Assembly: GCA_002309805.1 (NCBI GenBank)
Contig: DBYJ01000018.1
Coordinates: forward strand, 10,520 to 70,754
Direction: 5' to 3'
Length of the DNA: 60,235 nucleotides
Origin: Bacteroidales bacterium UBA1189
GTDB taxonomy: Bacteria > Bacteroidota > Bacteroidia > Bacteroidales > Bacteroidaceae
The translations under genes and the position numbers were made by a program. Shown piece by piece: positions 50,632 to 58,221 of the stretch (positions are counted from its first letter, which is position 1; each line of letters begins with the position of its first letter). Below the pieces are notes generated by a model. It saw only the letters and a program-made list of their open reading frames with translations. It had not been told where the DNA came from and did no database searches.

Positions 50632-51018
50632 ATGGCACAGATAAAGACAGAGGAACAGTACAAGGCGGCATGTGACCGCATCAACGAGCTGTTGAAGGTT
50701 GTCAGCAACGAGACTCCCGCTGGCGACAAGAACCTGTTGGAACTGGATTTTATTTCCGACCTTGTGGCCGACTATGAGGAACTGCACTTTCCCGTCGTCA
50801 GCAAGGAGGAGATGGAACAGGAGAAGATGTCGTTCCAGAAACTTTTCGACACGTTCCCTTTCCTCAATGCGTCTGCCTTTGCCGAGTGGATAGGCATCAA
50901 CCCCTCGCTGATGCGTAAGTACAAGGCTGGGTTGTCCGTTCCACAGGGGAAGAACCGCGAGCTGATACAGAGAGGACTGCAAAATGTTGCTGAACGGCTG
51001 GAGGAAGTAAGGGTGTGA
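50632..51018 (+). CDS. higA: HigA-type antitoxin
   Basis: A 128-residue protein beginning with a helical toxin-binding region (QIKTEEQYKAACDRINELL), typical of HigA antitoxins of the long form. A C-terminal HTH-like segment (ASAFAEWIGINPSLMRKYKA) at about residues 82-101 follows. It neutralises HigB and probably represses the operon promoter. The toxin-first order is typical for HigBA. Confidence 0.85.
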   Translation: MAQIKTEEQYKAACDRINELLKVVSNETPAGDKNLLELDFISDLVADYEELHFPVVSKEEMEQEKMSFQKLFDTFPFLNASAFAEWIGINPSLMRKYKAGLSVPQGKNRELIQRGLQNVAERLEEVRV

Positions 51019-51051
51019 ATCACTCTGAGCATTTCGTGTAAAAGAACGTTT

Positions 51052-51086
51052 GAGCCGCTTGCCTGAAAGGGACGGGCGGCTCTTTT
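51052..51086 (+). terminator. Terminator of higBA
   Basis: GAGCCGC pairs with GCGGCTC, followed by TTTT, 34 bp after the higA stop. Confidence 0.7.
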
Positions 51087-51092
51087 AATGCA

Positions 51093-51119
51093 CAATAAAA
51101 GCCACCCCAAGGGATGGCT
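51093..51119 (-). terminator. Terminator of repressor copy 2
   Basis: On the minus strand AGCCATCCC...GGGGTGGCT is followed by TTTTATTG, 46 bp beyond the stop of the XRE gene at 51165. Confidence 0.6.
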
Positions 51120-51164
51120 CCGCGCATCGCTGCGCTCCACTTGAATTGTTTTGCGTATGGGTTG

Positions 51165-51458
51165 TTAAGTGGTTTTTGTCTCTGAATCCTCTACCAGCCT
51201 TAGCCTTGCTCCACATTTGGGGCAGACGAAGGATGAATGGGCTGTGTCCGTTTCAATCTCATCGCGGAAGAAGTCGCCGACCTTGCAGCCGATAACGTCT
51301 GCTATCCCTTGCAGGGTGGCAATAGTGGGGTTGTTGTTTATGCTCTTGGATAGCGCACCCTTTGTGATGGGGTTGTGCTGTCCGTTCTTATCCTTCCATT
51401 CCGCCGCCACCTTTTCGAGCGTATAGCCGTGAGACCTGATGACTGTTTTTATATCCAT
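51165..51458 (-). CDS. XRE repressor with C-terminal CPxCG zinc knuckle (copy 2)
   Basis: A 97-residue paralogue of the 48565-48816 product: same start DIKxVIRxHG(F/Y)TLEKVA, an HTH with an inserted NGQHNPITKGALSK loop, and C-terminal FVCPKCGARLRLVE. It is divergent from the 51729 gene. Palindromic AAACGTAAAC and GTTTACGTTT sites in the gap between them are likely its operators. Two related repressors suggest two separately controlled modules. Confidence 0.75.
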   Translation of the reverse strand: MDIKTVIRSHGYTLEKVAAEWKDKNGQHNPITKGALSKSINNNPTIATLQGIADVIGCKVGDFFRDEIETDTAHSSFVCPKCGARLRLVEDSETKTT

Positions 51459-51571
51459 TCCTGTAGTTTTACTTTAATTCAACCGCAAAGATACGGCGTA
51501 TATCCCAAATCACCAAACTATTTTGTATAAGTTTTATTAAAAGTGCTATTTGTTAAGATATGTTTTCAATT

Positions 51572-51651
51572 AAACGTAAACACGTTGGGGAGTGTTAAAA
51601 GTTGTATTAAAAGAAAACTTTTTTGCGGGAATACTTGCATGGTTTACGTTT
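51572..51651. promoter_or_regulatory. Inverted operator pair AAACGTAAAC / GTTTACGTTT
   Basis: Perfect 10-bp inverted copies at 51572-51581 and 51642-51651, 60 bp apart, in the divergent region between repressor copy 2 and the DUF2693 gene. A weak -7 box TACCTTCG (51658-51665) follows the right copy. Confidence 0.55.
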
Positions 51652-51728
51652 GAGTATTACCTTCGCATCGTCAATAAGACAATAAACCGTTTAGCAGTTG
51701 CGCCCGACACGAACAAGGGCACACGTTT

Positions 51729-52058
51729 ATGAGTACATCATTTAAGAATCAAATGAGCGAGATTATGAAGGCCGCATGGGTCTTTGTCCGTCAGAACGGC
51801 TTTAGCATGGCAGAGGCTCTGCGCTGCGCATGGTGCAATTATAAAGTACGCGCCGCAATGTACCTGCGTATCGTGAAGTTTTACTTTCTCAAAGTCGATG
51901 GTACAACACGCGAAGCCTACGGCACCCTGAAAAGCGGCATCGTTCCAGAGACGAAAGACAGCGGCCGCAAGCCCAGCCCCAGCGTACAGGTTTATTTCGA
52001 CACTGAGAAAACCGAATGGCGCTGCTTCAAGAAAGCAAACCTTTTGCGCATGGCATAA
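51729..52058 (+). CDS. DUF2693 (WYL_2, Sm-like) phage protein
   Basis: A 109-residue protein. The C-terminal part VKFYFLKVDGTTREAYGTLK...PSPSVQVYFDTEKTEWRCFK matches the small SH3/Sm-like DUF2693 family of Bacteroidota phages and mobile elements. The N-terminal helix KNQMSEIMKAAWVFVRQNGF resembles the segment usually found before it. It is the first of four small rightward genes beside the integrase. Role unknown, perhaps nucleic-acid or ligand sensing. Confidence 0.68.
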   Translation: MSTSFKNQMSEIMKAAWVFVRQNGFSMAEALRCAWCNYKVRAAMYLRIVKFYFLKVDGTTREAYGTLKSGIVPETKDSGRKPSPSVQVYFDTEKTEWRCFKKANLLRMA

Positions 52059-52158
52059 ATAAACAAATGAGCGCACACAGGGCGAGACGTGAAGCATTAC
52101 CCCCTACAAGGCGAGATAGGTGTGCGCCCCTTATGTATAACCCTAAAAATTTACCGAC

Positions 52159-52317
52159 ATGAATATCTTTGAAACCATCGCAATAGTTTTCCTTTGTCTT
52201 TTCGCCCTCTTTAGTTTTGCCGTTGCCATCATCTTCGGTGCATGGTGGCACATCGGTACGGGGGCAATGACAGCCACGCTCGCAATGGCAATGTACGAAG
52301 AAGACAAACCCGAATAA
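52159..52317 (+). CDS. Small single-pass membrane protein, 52 residues
   Basis: From ATG 52159: MNIFETIAIVFLCLFALFSF continues into a hydrophobic stretch ending AIIFGAWWHIG, then a short acidic tail (MYEEDKPE). One transmembrane helix is clear. It lies between two small rightward genes. Superinfection exclusion or membrane targeting by small phage proteins is possible but not shown. Confidence 0.6.
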   Translation: MNIFETIAIVFLCLFALFSFAVAIIFGAWWHIGTGAMTATLAMAMYEEDKPE

Positions 52318-52328
52318 ATCCCATCAAT

Positions 52329-52589
52329 ATGAGTACGACAATCGCAAGGCGCAAAACAAAGCGCAGATTCCAGATAGCGCACAACGGCACTATCTATGAC
52401 ATGGGGCAGGTTATCCCCAGCGTGGCGATTAAGAAGGCGCACCTCATCGTGCGTGACTTCCTGATGACCGAATGGCGGCGTACCAACATGAACCTTGAAA
52501 CGTCCGCAAGCATTATGGCCGACGGCTCACAGGTGGCCAGCGTGTACGGCTTTCACAAAGACATGACAATCCGAATTATTCACCAATAA
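52329..52589 (+). CDS. Small protein of unknown function, 86 residues
   Basis: ATG 52329 begins 11 bp after the previous stop. An upstream frame extension overlaps that gene and is rejected. The protein has a basic start (TIARRKTKRRFQIAHNGTIY) and ends in mixed strands (SVYGFHKDMTIRIIHQ). No family recognised; part of a four-gene rightward run. Confidence 0.55.
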   Translation: MSTTIARRKTKRRFQIAHNGTIYDMGQVIPSVAIKKAHLIVRDFLMTEWRRTNMNLETSASIMADGSQVASVYGFHKDMTIRIIHQ

Positions 52590-52600
52590 GAAACAAAACA

Positions 52601-52816
52601 ATGGACGAACTGATTAAAAGTTACACGAAAGCCTTTTCAACGGCATCCGTATTGTTAGACAAAATGCAGCGCATCTATTCCGCGCTCTCAGACGTTTCAA
52701 CCGAAGAAGATACCAGAGAAAAAGCTGGCACCATCCTCGCCGATGTGGTAAGCCTCAGCGGCCTTGCCACCCTTCTGCTAATCGACATTAACGAGATTAT
52801 CAAATCGGGCGAGTAG
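52601..52816 (+). CDS. Small helical protein, 71 residues
   Basis: MDELIKSYTKAFSTASVLLD and SLSGLATLLLIDINEI are amphipathic helices without a signal peptide. Last gene of the rightward small-gene run; a terminator follows. Function unknown. Confidence 0.5.
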   Translation: MDELIKSYTKAFSTASVLLDKMQRIYSALSDVSTEEDTREKAGTILADVVSLSGLATLLLIDINEIIKSGE

Positions 52817-52843
52817 CATCACCAACTTATAAACGTGTTTCTG

Positions 52844-52881
52844 GAGCCGTTAAGAGTGTGCCAACACTTTTGGCGGCTTTT
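52844..52881 (+). terminator. Terminator between small genes and integrase
   Basis: Nested stems GAGCCG/CGGCTT and GAGTGT/ACACTT (approximately 52844-52878), followed by TTTTCT. The integrase stop codon on the other strand abuts it. Confidence 0.65.
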
Positions 52882-54126
52882 CTATTTCGTGCCGTTCCAG
52901 TGCTTCATCAACAGCTTGGCGTGTTCCTGCGGCGTGACCTTAATGTATTTGAGAAACGCTGCCTCGGTTTTGTGGCCAGTAATCTGCATGATACTGATTG
53001 AAGGGAAGCCTGACTTGTAAAGATTGGTGGCGAAAGACCTGCGCCCGGTATGGGAAGAAACAAGCTGCCATTTTTCGTACTTGGTCGTAATCTTCTTGCC
53101 TCCCTTGGTGATGGACTTCAACACGCTGTCACAGATTCCCGCCTCCTTGCAGACCTCTTTGATGTGGTCGTTAAACTTCTGGTTGCTGATGGTGAGGGGG
53201 ATTCCGTCATAACGCTCCCATATTTCCCTGAATACAGGATGAATCGGGATGGTAACGTAGTTGTTTGTCTTTTGCTGCTGAATGACGATGAAGTCACCCT
53301 GAATGTGCTCGGGACGCAAGCGGATAACGTCAGAGAAGCGAAGCCCCGTCCAGCAGCCTAAAAGGAATAGGTCGCGGATTTCCGCAAGATGCGGATTAAA
53401 AGAGAGGTCGCATGTTCTTATCTTCTCCAGTTCATCCTCCGTCAGGGCAACTGCCTCGGTTTCCTCTTTGGCATTCTTGTAATACCGCCATCTTTCATTA
53501 TCCGTCAGGCCGCGCTCGACCGCTGCCTTCATAACAGACCTTATGGCCACGACCTTGTGCCAAATGGTGTTTGTTGAAAGGTTGAGGCTCTGGAGGAATC
53601 CGACAAAGGAGGTTAATAATCCTTGGTCTATATCCGCGAAGTCAAGGAGTACTCTGTTCTTCTTTTCATATTGCTGGATATATTCGTATGTACGCGCATA
53701 TTCCCTCTTTGTCTTATAGGTTATGTTCTGCCCGCCCCTTCTGCCGTTCATCCTTGTGTCGCATTCGTTGATGTACGCCTCAAAGAACTGGTGGAAATCC
53801 GCAGAGTCCGCCTGACCCTTGCCGAAATGGGAATCAAGCAAGTCTTTCAGCCTGTCTTTTGTCACGACCCTGCCTTCACGGGCAGAATCCGTCATGAAGG
53901 TTTCCATCTTCGCGGATATGGAAGCTATCGCCGCGTTCACTTCATCTGTATAGGGACAATACTTGCTTGACTTCACTCGCTGCCGCTCTGCATCCCAGAA
54001 AATCGCCTCCGTCTTTAAGGGGAGAGCGTACAGCAGTTTTTCATTGCGACCGAAACGATAGGAGACGTAGATGGCTTGGGGTTGTTCATCCTCTGGCCTC
54101 CTTATCAAAAACCTGATGTTTGCCAT
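52882..54126 (-). CDS. int: Tyrosine recombinase/integrase
   Basis: A 414-residue Bacteroidota-type phage integrase. It has an N-terminal arm-binding domain (ATG 54126, MANIRFLIRR), a SAM-like core-binding domain, and a catalytic domain with Arg in GCWTGLRFSDVIRL, HxxR in SSHTGRRSFATNLY, ITGHKTE, and the nucleophilic Tyr in AFLKYIKV. It catalyses integration at the tRNA-Pro 26-bp core. The -7 box TATCTTTG (54158-54151) lies 24 bp upstream. It sits 186 bp from attR. Confidence 0.95.
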   Translation of the reverse strand: MANIRFLIRRPEDEQPQAIYVSYRFGRNEKLLYALPLKTEAIFWDAERQRVKSSKYCPYTDEVNAAIASISAKMETFMTDSAREGRVVTKDRLKDLLDSHFGKGQADSADFHQFFEAYINECDTRMNGRRGGQNITYKTKREYARTYEYIQQYEKKNRVLLDFADIDQGLLTSFVGFLQSLNLSTNTIWHKVVAIRSVMKAAVERGLTDNERWRYYKNAKEETEAVALTEDELEKIRTCDLSFNPHLAEIRDLFLLGCWTGLRFSDVIRLRPEHIQGDFIVIQQQKTNNYVTIPIHPVFREIWERYDGIPLTISNQKFNDHIKEVCKEAGICDSVLKSITKGGKKITTKYEKWQLVSSHTGRRSFATNLYKSGFPSISIMQITGHKTEAAFLKYIKVTPQEHAKLLMKHWNGTK

Positions 54127-54173
54127 AACTCTATTTTTAATTACCCGATGCAAAGATAGCAAATAATTGCGAT

Positions 54174-54191
54174 TGTTCCGTTATTGTTCCG
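54174..54191 (+). promoter_or_regulatory. Candidate integrase arm-type site, right
   Basis: TGTTCCGTTATTGTTCCG, identical to 39140-39157 in the same orientation. It overlaps the int promoter region, so integrase may repress its own gene. Confidence 0.6.
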
Positions 54192-54311
54192 CTAAAATCA
54201 TAATTATTTATGTTTTCTTTAACTTTCTTTCGTACCTTTGTATGATAATTAAGAAATAGAAACATTTGTTTATTAGTTTGTTAGAAAAATCGAAGAAAAA
54301 AGCAGAAAAAA

Positions 54312-54337
54312 GCGTTCGAGTCGCCTCTTTCCGACAT
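54312..54337 (+). repeat. attR core (26-bp direct repeat)
   Basis: Identical to attL 39057-39082. The bases outside differ on both sides (A at 54311 against G at 39056; G at 54338 against C at 39083). Confidence 0.93.
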
Positions 54338-54340
54338 GAT

Positions 54341-54374
54341 AGCGACAATTGGAGTCATTCAGTTGTCGCTTTTT
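54341..54374 (+). terminator. Original terminator of tRNA-Pro, displaced by the element
   Basis: AGCGACAA pairs with TTGTCGCT and is followed by TTTTT. Directly after attR it is where a tRNA terminator would have been before integration; the tRNA gene is now 15.3 kb away. Confidence 0.7.
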
Positions 54375-54490
54375 CTGTGTCCCATTCGCGTGCTATGGCG
54401 TTTGTAACGCATTTGTAACGCTTTTTTCTTGGTCATACGGGGAAAAAGGGCTTACTTTGCAGCACCAATCGCTTTCGTAAGCCTTATTGC

Positions 54491-56599
54491 ATGATTCCGA
54501 CTATGACCTTACAACAACTGAAGGAAACCACCCAGAAGAGCCGCGAGGCATTCCGCCAGACCGACATCGCGCAATGCCTGCAACAGTATCGCAAAAACAC
54601 CCCTCTGACTGCCGAACAGCGTCGGCAGGTGATGTCGGACGTACACAGCCGTTTCAGCGACGTTGAGGCTCATCTGCGCGAGAATTACCCTGCGCTCACC
54701 GACGAGGACGTGGAGCTCTGCCTGCTGTCGGCCTTGCACTACCCCAACAGCGCGGTTGCCGACTGCCTGGCGGTATCAGAGGAGGCCGTGCGCGTCCGCA
54801 AGCATCGGATGAAGGCCAAGCTGCCTCGCGAGGTGCAGGGTGTGTTCTGGGAGGAACGGGCAGGCGCTCGCCTGTTGAAAACGTTGTTCATGAAGGATAC
54901 GATGCAGAACGTGTGGCGGCGCTTCCCGCTGGCGGTTGTCTGGCTGGTGCTGCTGACGGCGTACGCCATCTGGCTGTGCTGGGCGAAAGCGCCCTCCGAC
55001 GACAATCCGGCGTTCCTGATGTCCTCTGGACAGCGGGCAGCCCTCGTCTATGGGCTGGGTATGGCCCTCGTGCTGGCTACGACGCTGAAGCTGTGGGGCG
55101 AGGAGGTGCGGCGTCCGTCGCTGTGCCGTTGGGTTGCGTTGGCGGCTTATCTGCTGCTGGCGGCAGATACTGTGTGGCTCCTGACTCATCCTGATGCCAT
55201 CGAGCGGACAGAGACAATCGTGGCGCGGCTCTCCCTGATAGTAGCGCTGGCGACGGCGTTCTTCTATGCGCCGTTCTTTCGCGAGAAGGACGACCTGCCC
55301 GTGTGGAATTTCACGTGGCGCACCTTCCTGTGGTTCTGCATCAGCTTTCTGACGGGCGGCATACTGACGGCTGGGCTGCTGATGCTCCTCAGCTCGTTCC
55401 GCTATCTGTTCGGCCTGCATGTGAGCGAGCATTGGTACCTCACGCTCACGGTTGTCACCCTGCTGACGACGCCTGTGCTGCTTTTCCTGGCGCGCATCCC
55501 TGAGGGCGACGAGAAGCACGACGGCGTGGCTGTCGTCTCGAAGTATCTCATCTTCGTCATCCGCTATCTGTTCGTGCCCCTGCTGGCGCTCTATCTCATT
55601 GTCCTCTATGTCTATGGTATCCGCATCCTTGTCCGTTGGGAGTTGCCCGACGGTGGTGTGGGCTGGCTGGTATCGGTGCTGATGGTAGGCTGTGTGGTTG
55701 TGGAACTCGGCCTCTATCCCCTCATGCGCAGCGGCGAGGCCAAGCCGTTCGAGCGCTGGATAGTGCGTTGGCTGCCTGTGCTCATCCTGCCGCTGCTGCT
55801 GTTGATGACGGTGGGTATCGCACGCCGCCTGAGCGACTATGGCATCACGCCCCTGCGCCTCTATCTGCTGACGTTCAACCTCTGGTGCTATGCCGTCTGC
55901 ATAGGGCTCTTCGTCGGACGGGCACGGCGCATCCGCTGGATTATGACGTCGTTGGCAGCGGTGTTCCTGCTGACGTCCGTGCTGCCTGTCAACTTCACCT
56001 CCGTCAGCCTCCGCGTCCGTCGGCATAAGCTCGACCGCCTGATTGAGAACACGCTTCCTGCCACTCTGCCGATGGACGGCGAGGCTATGGGGGCTTGGAT
56101 CACGTCGCTCGACGACAGCTGCCGCAAGCAGGTGTGGGACGAACTGGACTTCCTGCTCGATACCGACCGTCGTAGCGTGGCCGACCTGACAACCGTGAAG
56201 CACATGTACCCCTTCGATTTGCCCTCCGATGGCGAGAATAGCGGGATGTCCACCATAGACTATTCAGCGCAAGGCCCCTTTGCGCTGCCCGAGGGCTATG
56301 GACAGTTCCACGACGAAAGATTTACCTATTTCGACACGGAGGAAAAGGACGCTGTGAAGGTCACGCCGGACGGTTTCTGGATAGAACGGCCCAACGCCGA
56401 CAATTCTTCAAAAATCCCCCTTTTCATCGGGAAAAAACAGATTCTATCCTATGCGATAGACGATGAAAAGACGGATCCTCTGCTGTGCTATAGCGCCGAC
56501 TCCACCTACGTCCTTGTCGTCACACGCCTTTCCCTCCGCATGAAGCCCGACAACACCCCCTCCTCTGGCAGCGTCTATGGCTATCTGCTGAGTAAATAA
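54491..56599 (+). CDS. DUF4153 membrane protein with N-terminal HTH
   Basis: A 702-residue protein. Residues about 1-120 are soluble and contain a sigma-70 region 4-like HTH (SALHYPNSAVADCLAVSEEA, then VRVRKHRMKAKLP). About 12 transmembrane segments follow (residues 138-500), matching DUF4153. The C-terminal 200 residues are soluble with FDLPSDGENSGMSTIDYS. It looks like a membrane-tethered regulator or sensor, unlike a plain DUF4153 protein. The start might be ATG 54503. It is followed by a DUF805 gene. Confidence 0.78.
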   Translation: MIPTMTLQQLKETTQKSREAFRQTDIAQCLQQYRKNTPLTAEQRRQVMSDVHSRFSDVEAHLRENYPALTDEDVELCLLSALHYPNSAVADCLAVSEEAVRVRKHRMKAKLPREVQGVFWEERAGARLLKTLFMKDTMQNVWRRFPLAVVWLVLLTAYAIWLCWAKAPSDDNPAFLMSSGQRAALVYGLGMALVLATTLKLWGEEVRRPSLCRWVALAAYLLLAADTVWLLTHPDAIERTETIVARLSLIVALATAFFYAPFFREKDDLPVWNFTWRTFLWFCISFLTGGILTAGLLMLLSSFRYLFGLHVSEHWYLTLTVVTLLTTPVLLFLARIPEGDEKHDGVAVVSKYLIFVIRYLFVPLLALYLIVLYVYGIRILVRWELPDGGVGWLVSVLMVGCVVVELGLYPLMRSGEAKPFERWIVRWLPVLILPLLLLMTVGIARRLSDYGITPLRLYLLTFNLWCYAVCIGLFVGRARRIRWIMTSLAAVFLLTSVLPVNFTSVSLRVRRHKLDRLIENTLPATLPMDGEAMGAWITSLDDSCRKQVWDELDFLLDTDRRSVADLTTVKHMYPFDLPSDGENSGMSTIDYSAQGPFALPEGYGQFHDERFTYFDTEEKDAVKVTPDGFWIERPNADNSSKIPLFIGKKQILSYAIDDEKTDPLLCYSADSTYVLVVTRLSLRMKPDNTPSSGSVYGYLLSK

Positions 56600-56795
56600 A
56601 TGGAAGTAAAAATAGGAGTAAAAATGGAAGTTAATTCGCTGCGCTCATGGAAGTTAAATTGGACAACAATAAAGATGCGAAAGCCAAAGACTCTACAGCT
56701 CCCAAAGCTATTGTCCTGCGCAAAGCGCATAACTTCCTTTTTTAACTTCCAATTTTACTCCCTGCTTTTACTCCTGAAAGTTCAGTAAGGAACTT
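56600..56795. repeat. Intergenic inverted repeat of GGAAGTTAA/GGAGTAAAAA words
   Basis: GGAAGTTAA and GGAGTAAAAAT words on the left are matched by TTAACTTCC and TTTTACTCC on the right. It could form a long hairpin between the DUF4153 and DUF805 genes. Similar in style to the 7-bp-period repeats elsewhere. Confidence 0.6.
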
Positions 56796-56807
56796 AAATG
56801 AATAAAT

Positions 56808-57305
56808 ATGAATCCCATTTGGACAAACGTAAAGACATGTCTTGGCAAGTATGCCTGTTTTCGTGGCAGAGCCTCGCAGAGTGAGTTCTGGTACTGGGTG
56901 CTGTTCGTGGCTATGTTTGCCGGACTGCTGTTCGGCATGGCGGTCCTACTGGTGCTCATCCGCAGCACCGCAGGGCCGGATACGATGGAAAACCCGCTCA
57001 ACTGGCTCAGCTACATCATCTATCCTGTGATGGTGCTGCTGGGGGTGTTTCTCCTCTTCTGCCTGTTGCCCACGCTGGCTGCTGGCACCCGTCGGCTGCG
57101 CGATGCCGGCTACCGTCCTTGGCTGATGGTCATTCCTGTGGTGTTAGTCATCGGCACCTATCATCCCCTGCTCGACGTAGCCCTCTCGGGCATGGACGAC
57201 ACGCCGCTTGAAATCCCTCTTCCGCTCTCCCTCGCTTATCTGTTTGTGACGGGGGCCGTCTGCCTCGTCTTTGCCCTCATGCTGACGAAGAAGAGCCGAG
57301 GTTAG
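56808..57305 (+). CDS. DUF805 family membrane protein
   Basis: A 165-residue inner-membrane protein: the N-terminal YACFRGRASQSEFWYWVLF and the later AAGTRRLRDAGYRPWLMVIP are DUF805 signatures. Four hydrophobic helices. It resembles YhaH/YhaI-type proteins. Function unknown. It follows the DUF4153 gene and ends before a strong terminator. Confidence 0.88.
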   Translation: MNPIWTNVKTCLGKYACFRGRASQSEFWYWVLFVAMFAGLLFGMAVLLVLIRSTAGPDTMENPLNWLSYIIYPVMVLLGVFLLFCLLPTLAAGTRRLRDAGYRPWLMVIPVVLVIGTYHPLLDVALSGMDDTPLEIPLPLSLAYLFVTGAVCLVFALMLTKKSRG

Positions 57306-57340
57306 CGTGGTGCCCCAGCGCGCCTCCACGTCGTGTATGG

Positions 57341-57374
57341 TAGAGATGTCACATGTGACATCTCTATTTTTTTT
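57341..57374 (+). terminator. Palindromic terminator after the DUF805 gene
   Basis: TAGAGATGTCACATGTGACA continues as a perfect 26-bp palindrome to 57366 and is followed by eight T. Confidence 0.9.
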
Positions 57375-57518
57375 GTCGTTCCCTTTTTTGTCAGCAAGCG
57401 GGCGAGAGGGCATTGACGGTAAGGGATAAAAATCATTATTTTTGGGTATTGTGGGGTGGTGGGAATGTGCGTACCTTTGCCGCCGAAATGATTATTAACC
57501 TTTTAAAAAAGTAACAGT

Positions 57519-58085
57519 ATGAAGTCAGTAGTTAAAGTTTTTCTTATGGCAATTGCCTATCTTGCCACGTTCATCCTCGGCGCTACCAGCGGAATCATTC
57601 ATCCTGCCTGCTATGCCTATGTCGGCGCGCTTCTGCCGCTGATATTCGCGTTCATCTATCTCTATACCTGTACGGTTATCCGCGGTTTCGGCGCAGCGAC
57701 AGCCCTGAACGGATTCATCCTTGTCCTGTTCCTGTTGGCTGGTGAGGCTGATACGACTTTCATCATCGGCATCGTGGTCCTGACAGCTCTTGCTGAAATC
57801 ATCCGCAGGCTCTGCGGCTATGCTACGCTGAAAGGCGTCCGCTGGAGTTTCGTTCCGTTTGCCTTCTCGTTTTTCGCCTACACCCTCCATTGGTGGACAG
57901 ATACGGAGGCATCGCTTGCCGCTGCTGTGGAGGAGATGCCGGCAGGATACGACGGGTTGATGAAGCCGGTTATCGACAACGTCCCTGTGCTGATTGTCGT
58001 CCTCCTGCTGACCCTGCCCGTTGCCCTATGGGCTATGCGCCTCGCGACGCGTGCGCTGAAAAAGCAGGCCGCAACGCTAAAGTGA
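57519..58085 (+). CDS. MptD/Trep_Strep-like membrane protein (possible ECF transporter S component)
   Basis: A 188-residue protein with five or six transmembrane helices. The segments TSGIIHPACYAYVGALLPLI and EEMPAGYDGLMKP resemble the MptD family of putative ECF transporter substrate-binding subunits. No ECF A or T components are adjacent, so the assignment is tentative. The -7 box TACCTTTG at 57472-57479 lies upstream with no well-placed -33. Confidence 0.6.
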   Translation: MKSVVKVFLMAIAYLATFILGATSGIIHPACYAYVGALLPLIFAFIYLYTCTVIRGFGAATALNGFILVLFLLAGEADTTFIIGIVVLTALAEIIRRLCGYATLKGVRWSFVPFAFSFFAYTLHWWTDTEASLAAAVEEMPAGYDGLMKPVIDNVPVLIVVLLLTLPVALWAMRLATRALKKQAATLK

Positions 58086-58221
58086 GTCAACGAGTCTTTT
58101 TTAGGAGTTCAGGAGTCTTATTTTAGTTAAGAGTTAAGAATTAAGAGTTAGGAAAAAATGTCCCGTATGCAGCATACAAGACTATTGTCTGCAACTCCTG
58201 CACTCCTGTACTCCTGAACTC
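58086..58221. repeat. Intergenic inverted repeat with 7- and 8-bp words between convergent genes
   Basis: TTAAGAG/TTAAGAA heptamers and AGGAGTTCAGGAGT on the left face ACTCCTGAACTCCTAA words on the right. CTCCTGCA, CTCCTGTA and CTCCTGAA recur every 8 bp. It can fold into a hairpin between the stop codons at 58085 and 58222, and the right-hand words run on into the 3' end of the hydrolase gene. Confidence 0.65.

Larger units (their letters stand above)
39057..54337. mobile_element. 15.3-kb integrative element in tRNA-Pro, phage-satellite-like
   Basis: Bounded by a 26-bp perfect direct repeat of the tRNA-Pro 3' end. It encodes a tyrosine recombinase next to the right end, two XRE repressors, an excisionase-like HTH protein, DnaB, DUF6291, RusA, ParB- and PAPS-reductase-like proteins and, at the far left, a terminase-small-subunit-like protein. 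It lacks large terminase, portal, capsid, tail, lysis, relaxase and type IV secretion genes. Integrase at one end, regulators, replication and terS at the other match PICI-type satellites. A reduced prophage is the alternative. Cargo: toxin-antitoxin-chaperone, HigBA, amidoligase. The chromosomal promoter repeats are absent from it. Confidence 0.85.

Noticed and set aside
39057..54337. Integrative conjugative element
   Set aside because: No relaxase, coupling protein or type IV secretion genes. The size and replication/terminase-like genes fit a phage-related element instead.
54776..56203. A 475-codon open frame on the - strand opposite the DUF4153 gene
   Set aside because: Antisense shadow; Q/R/H-rich translation without domains, and no promoter.
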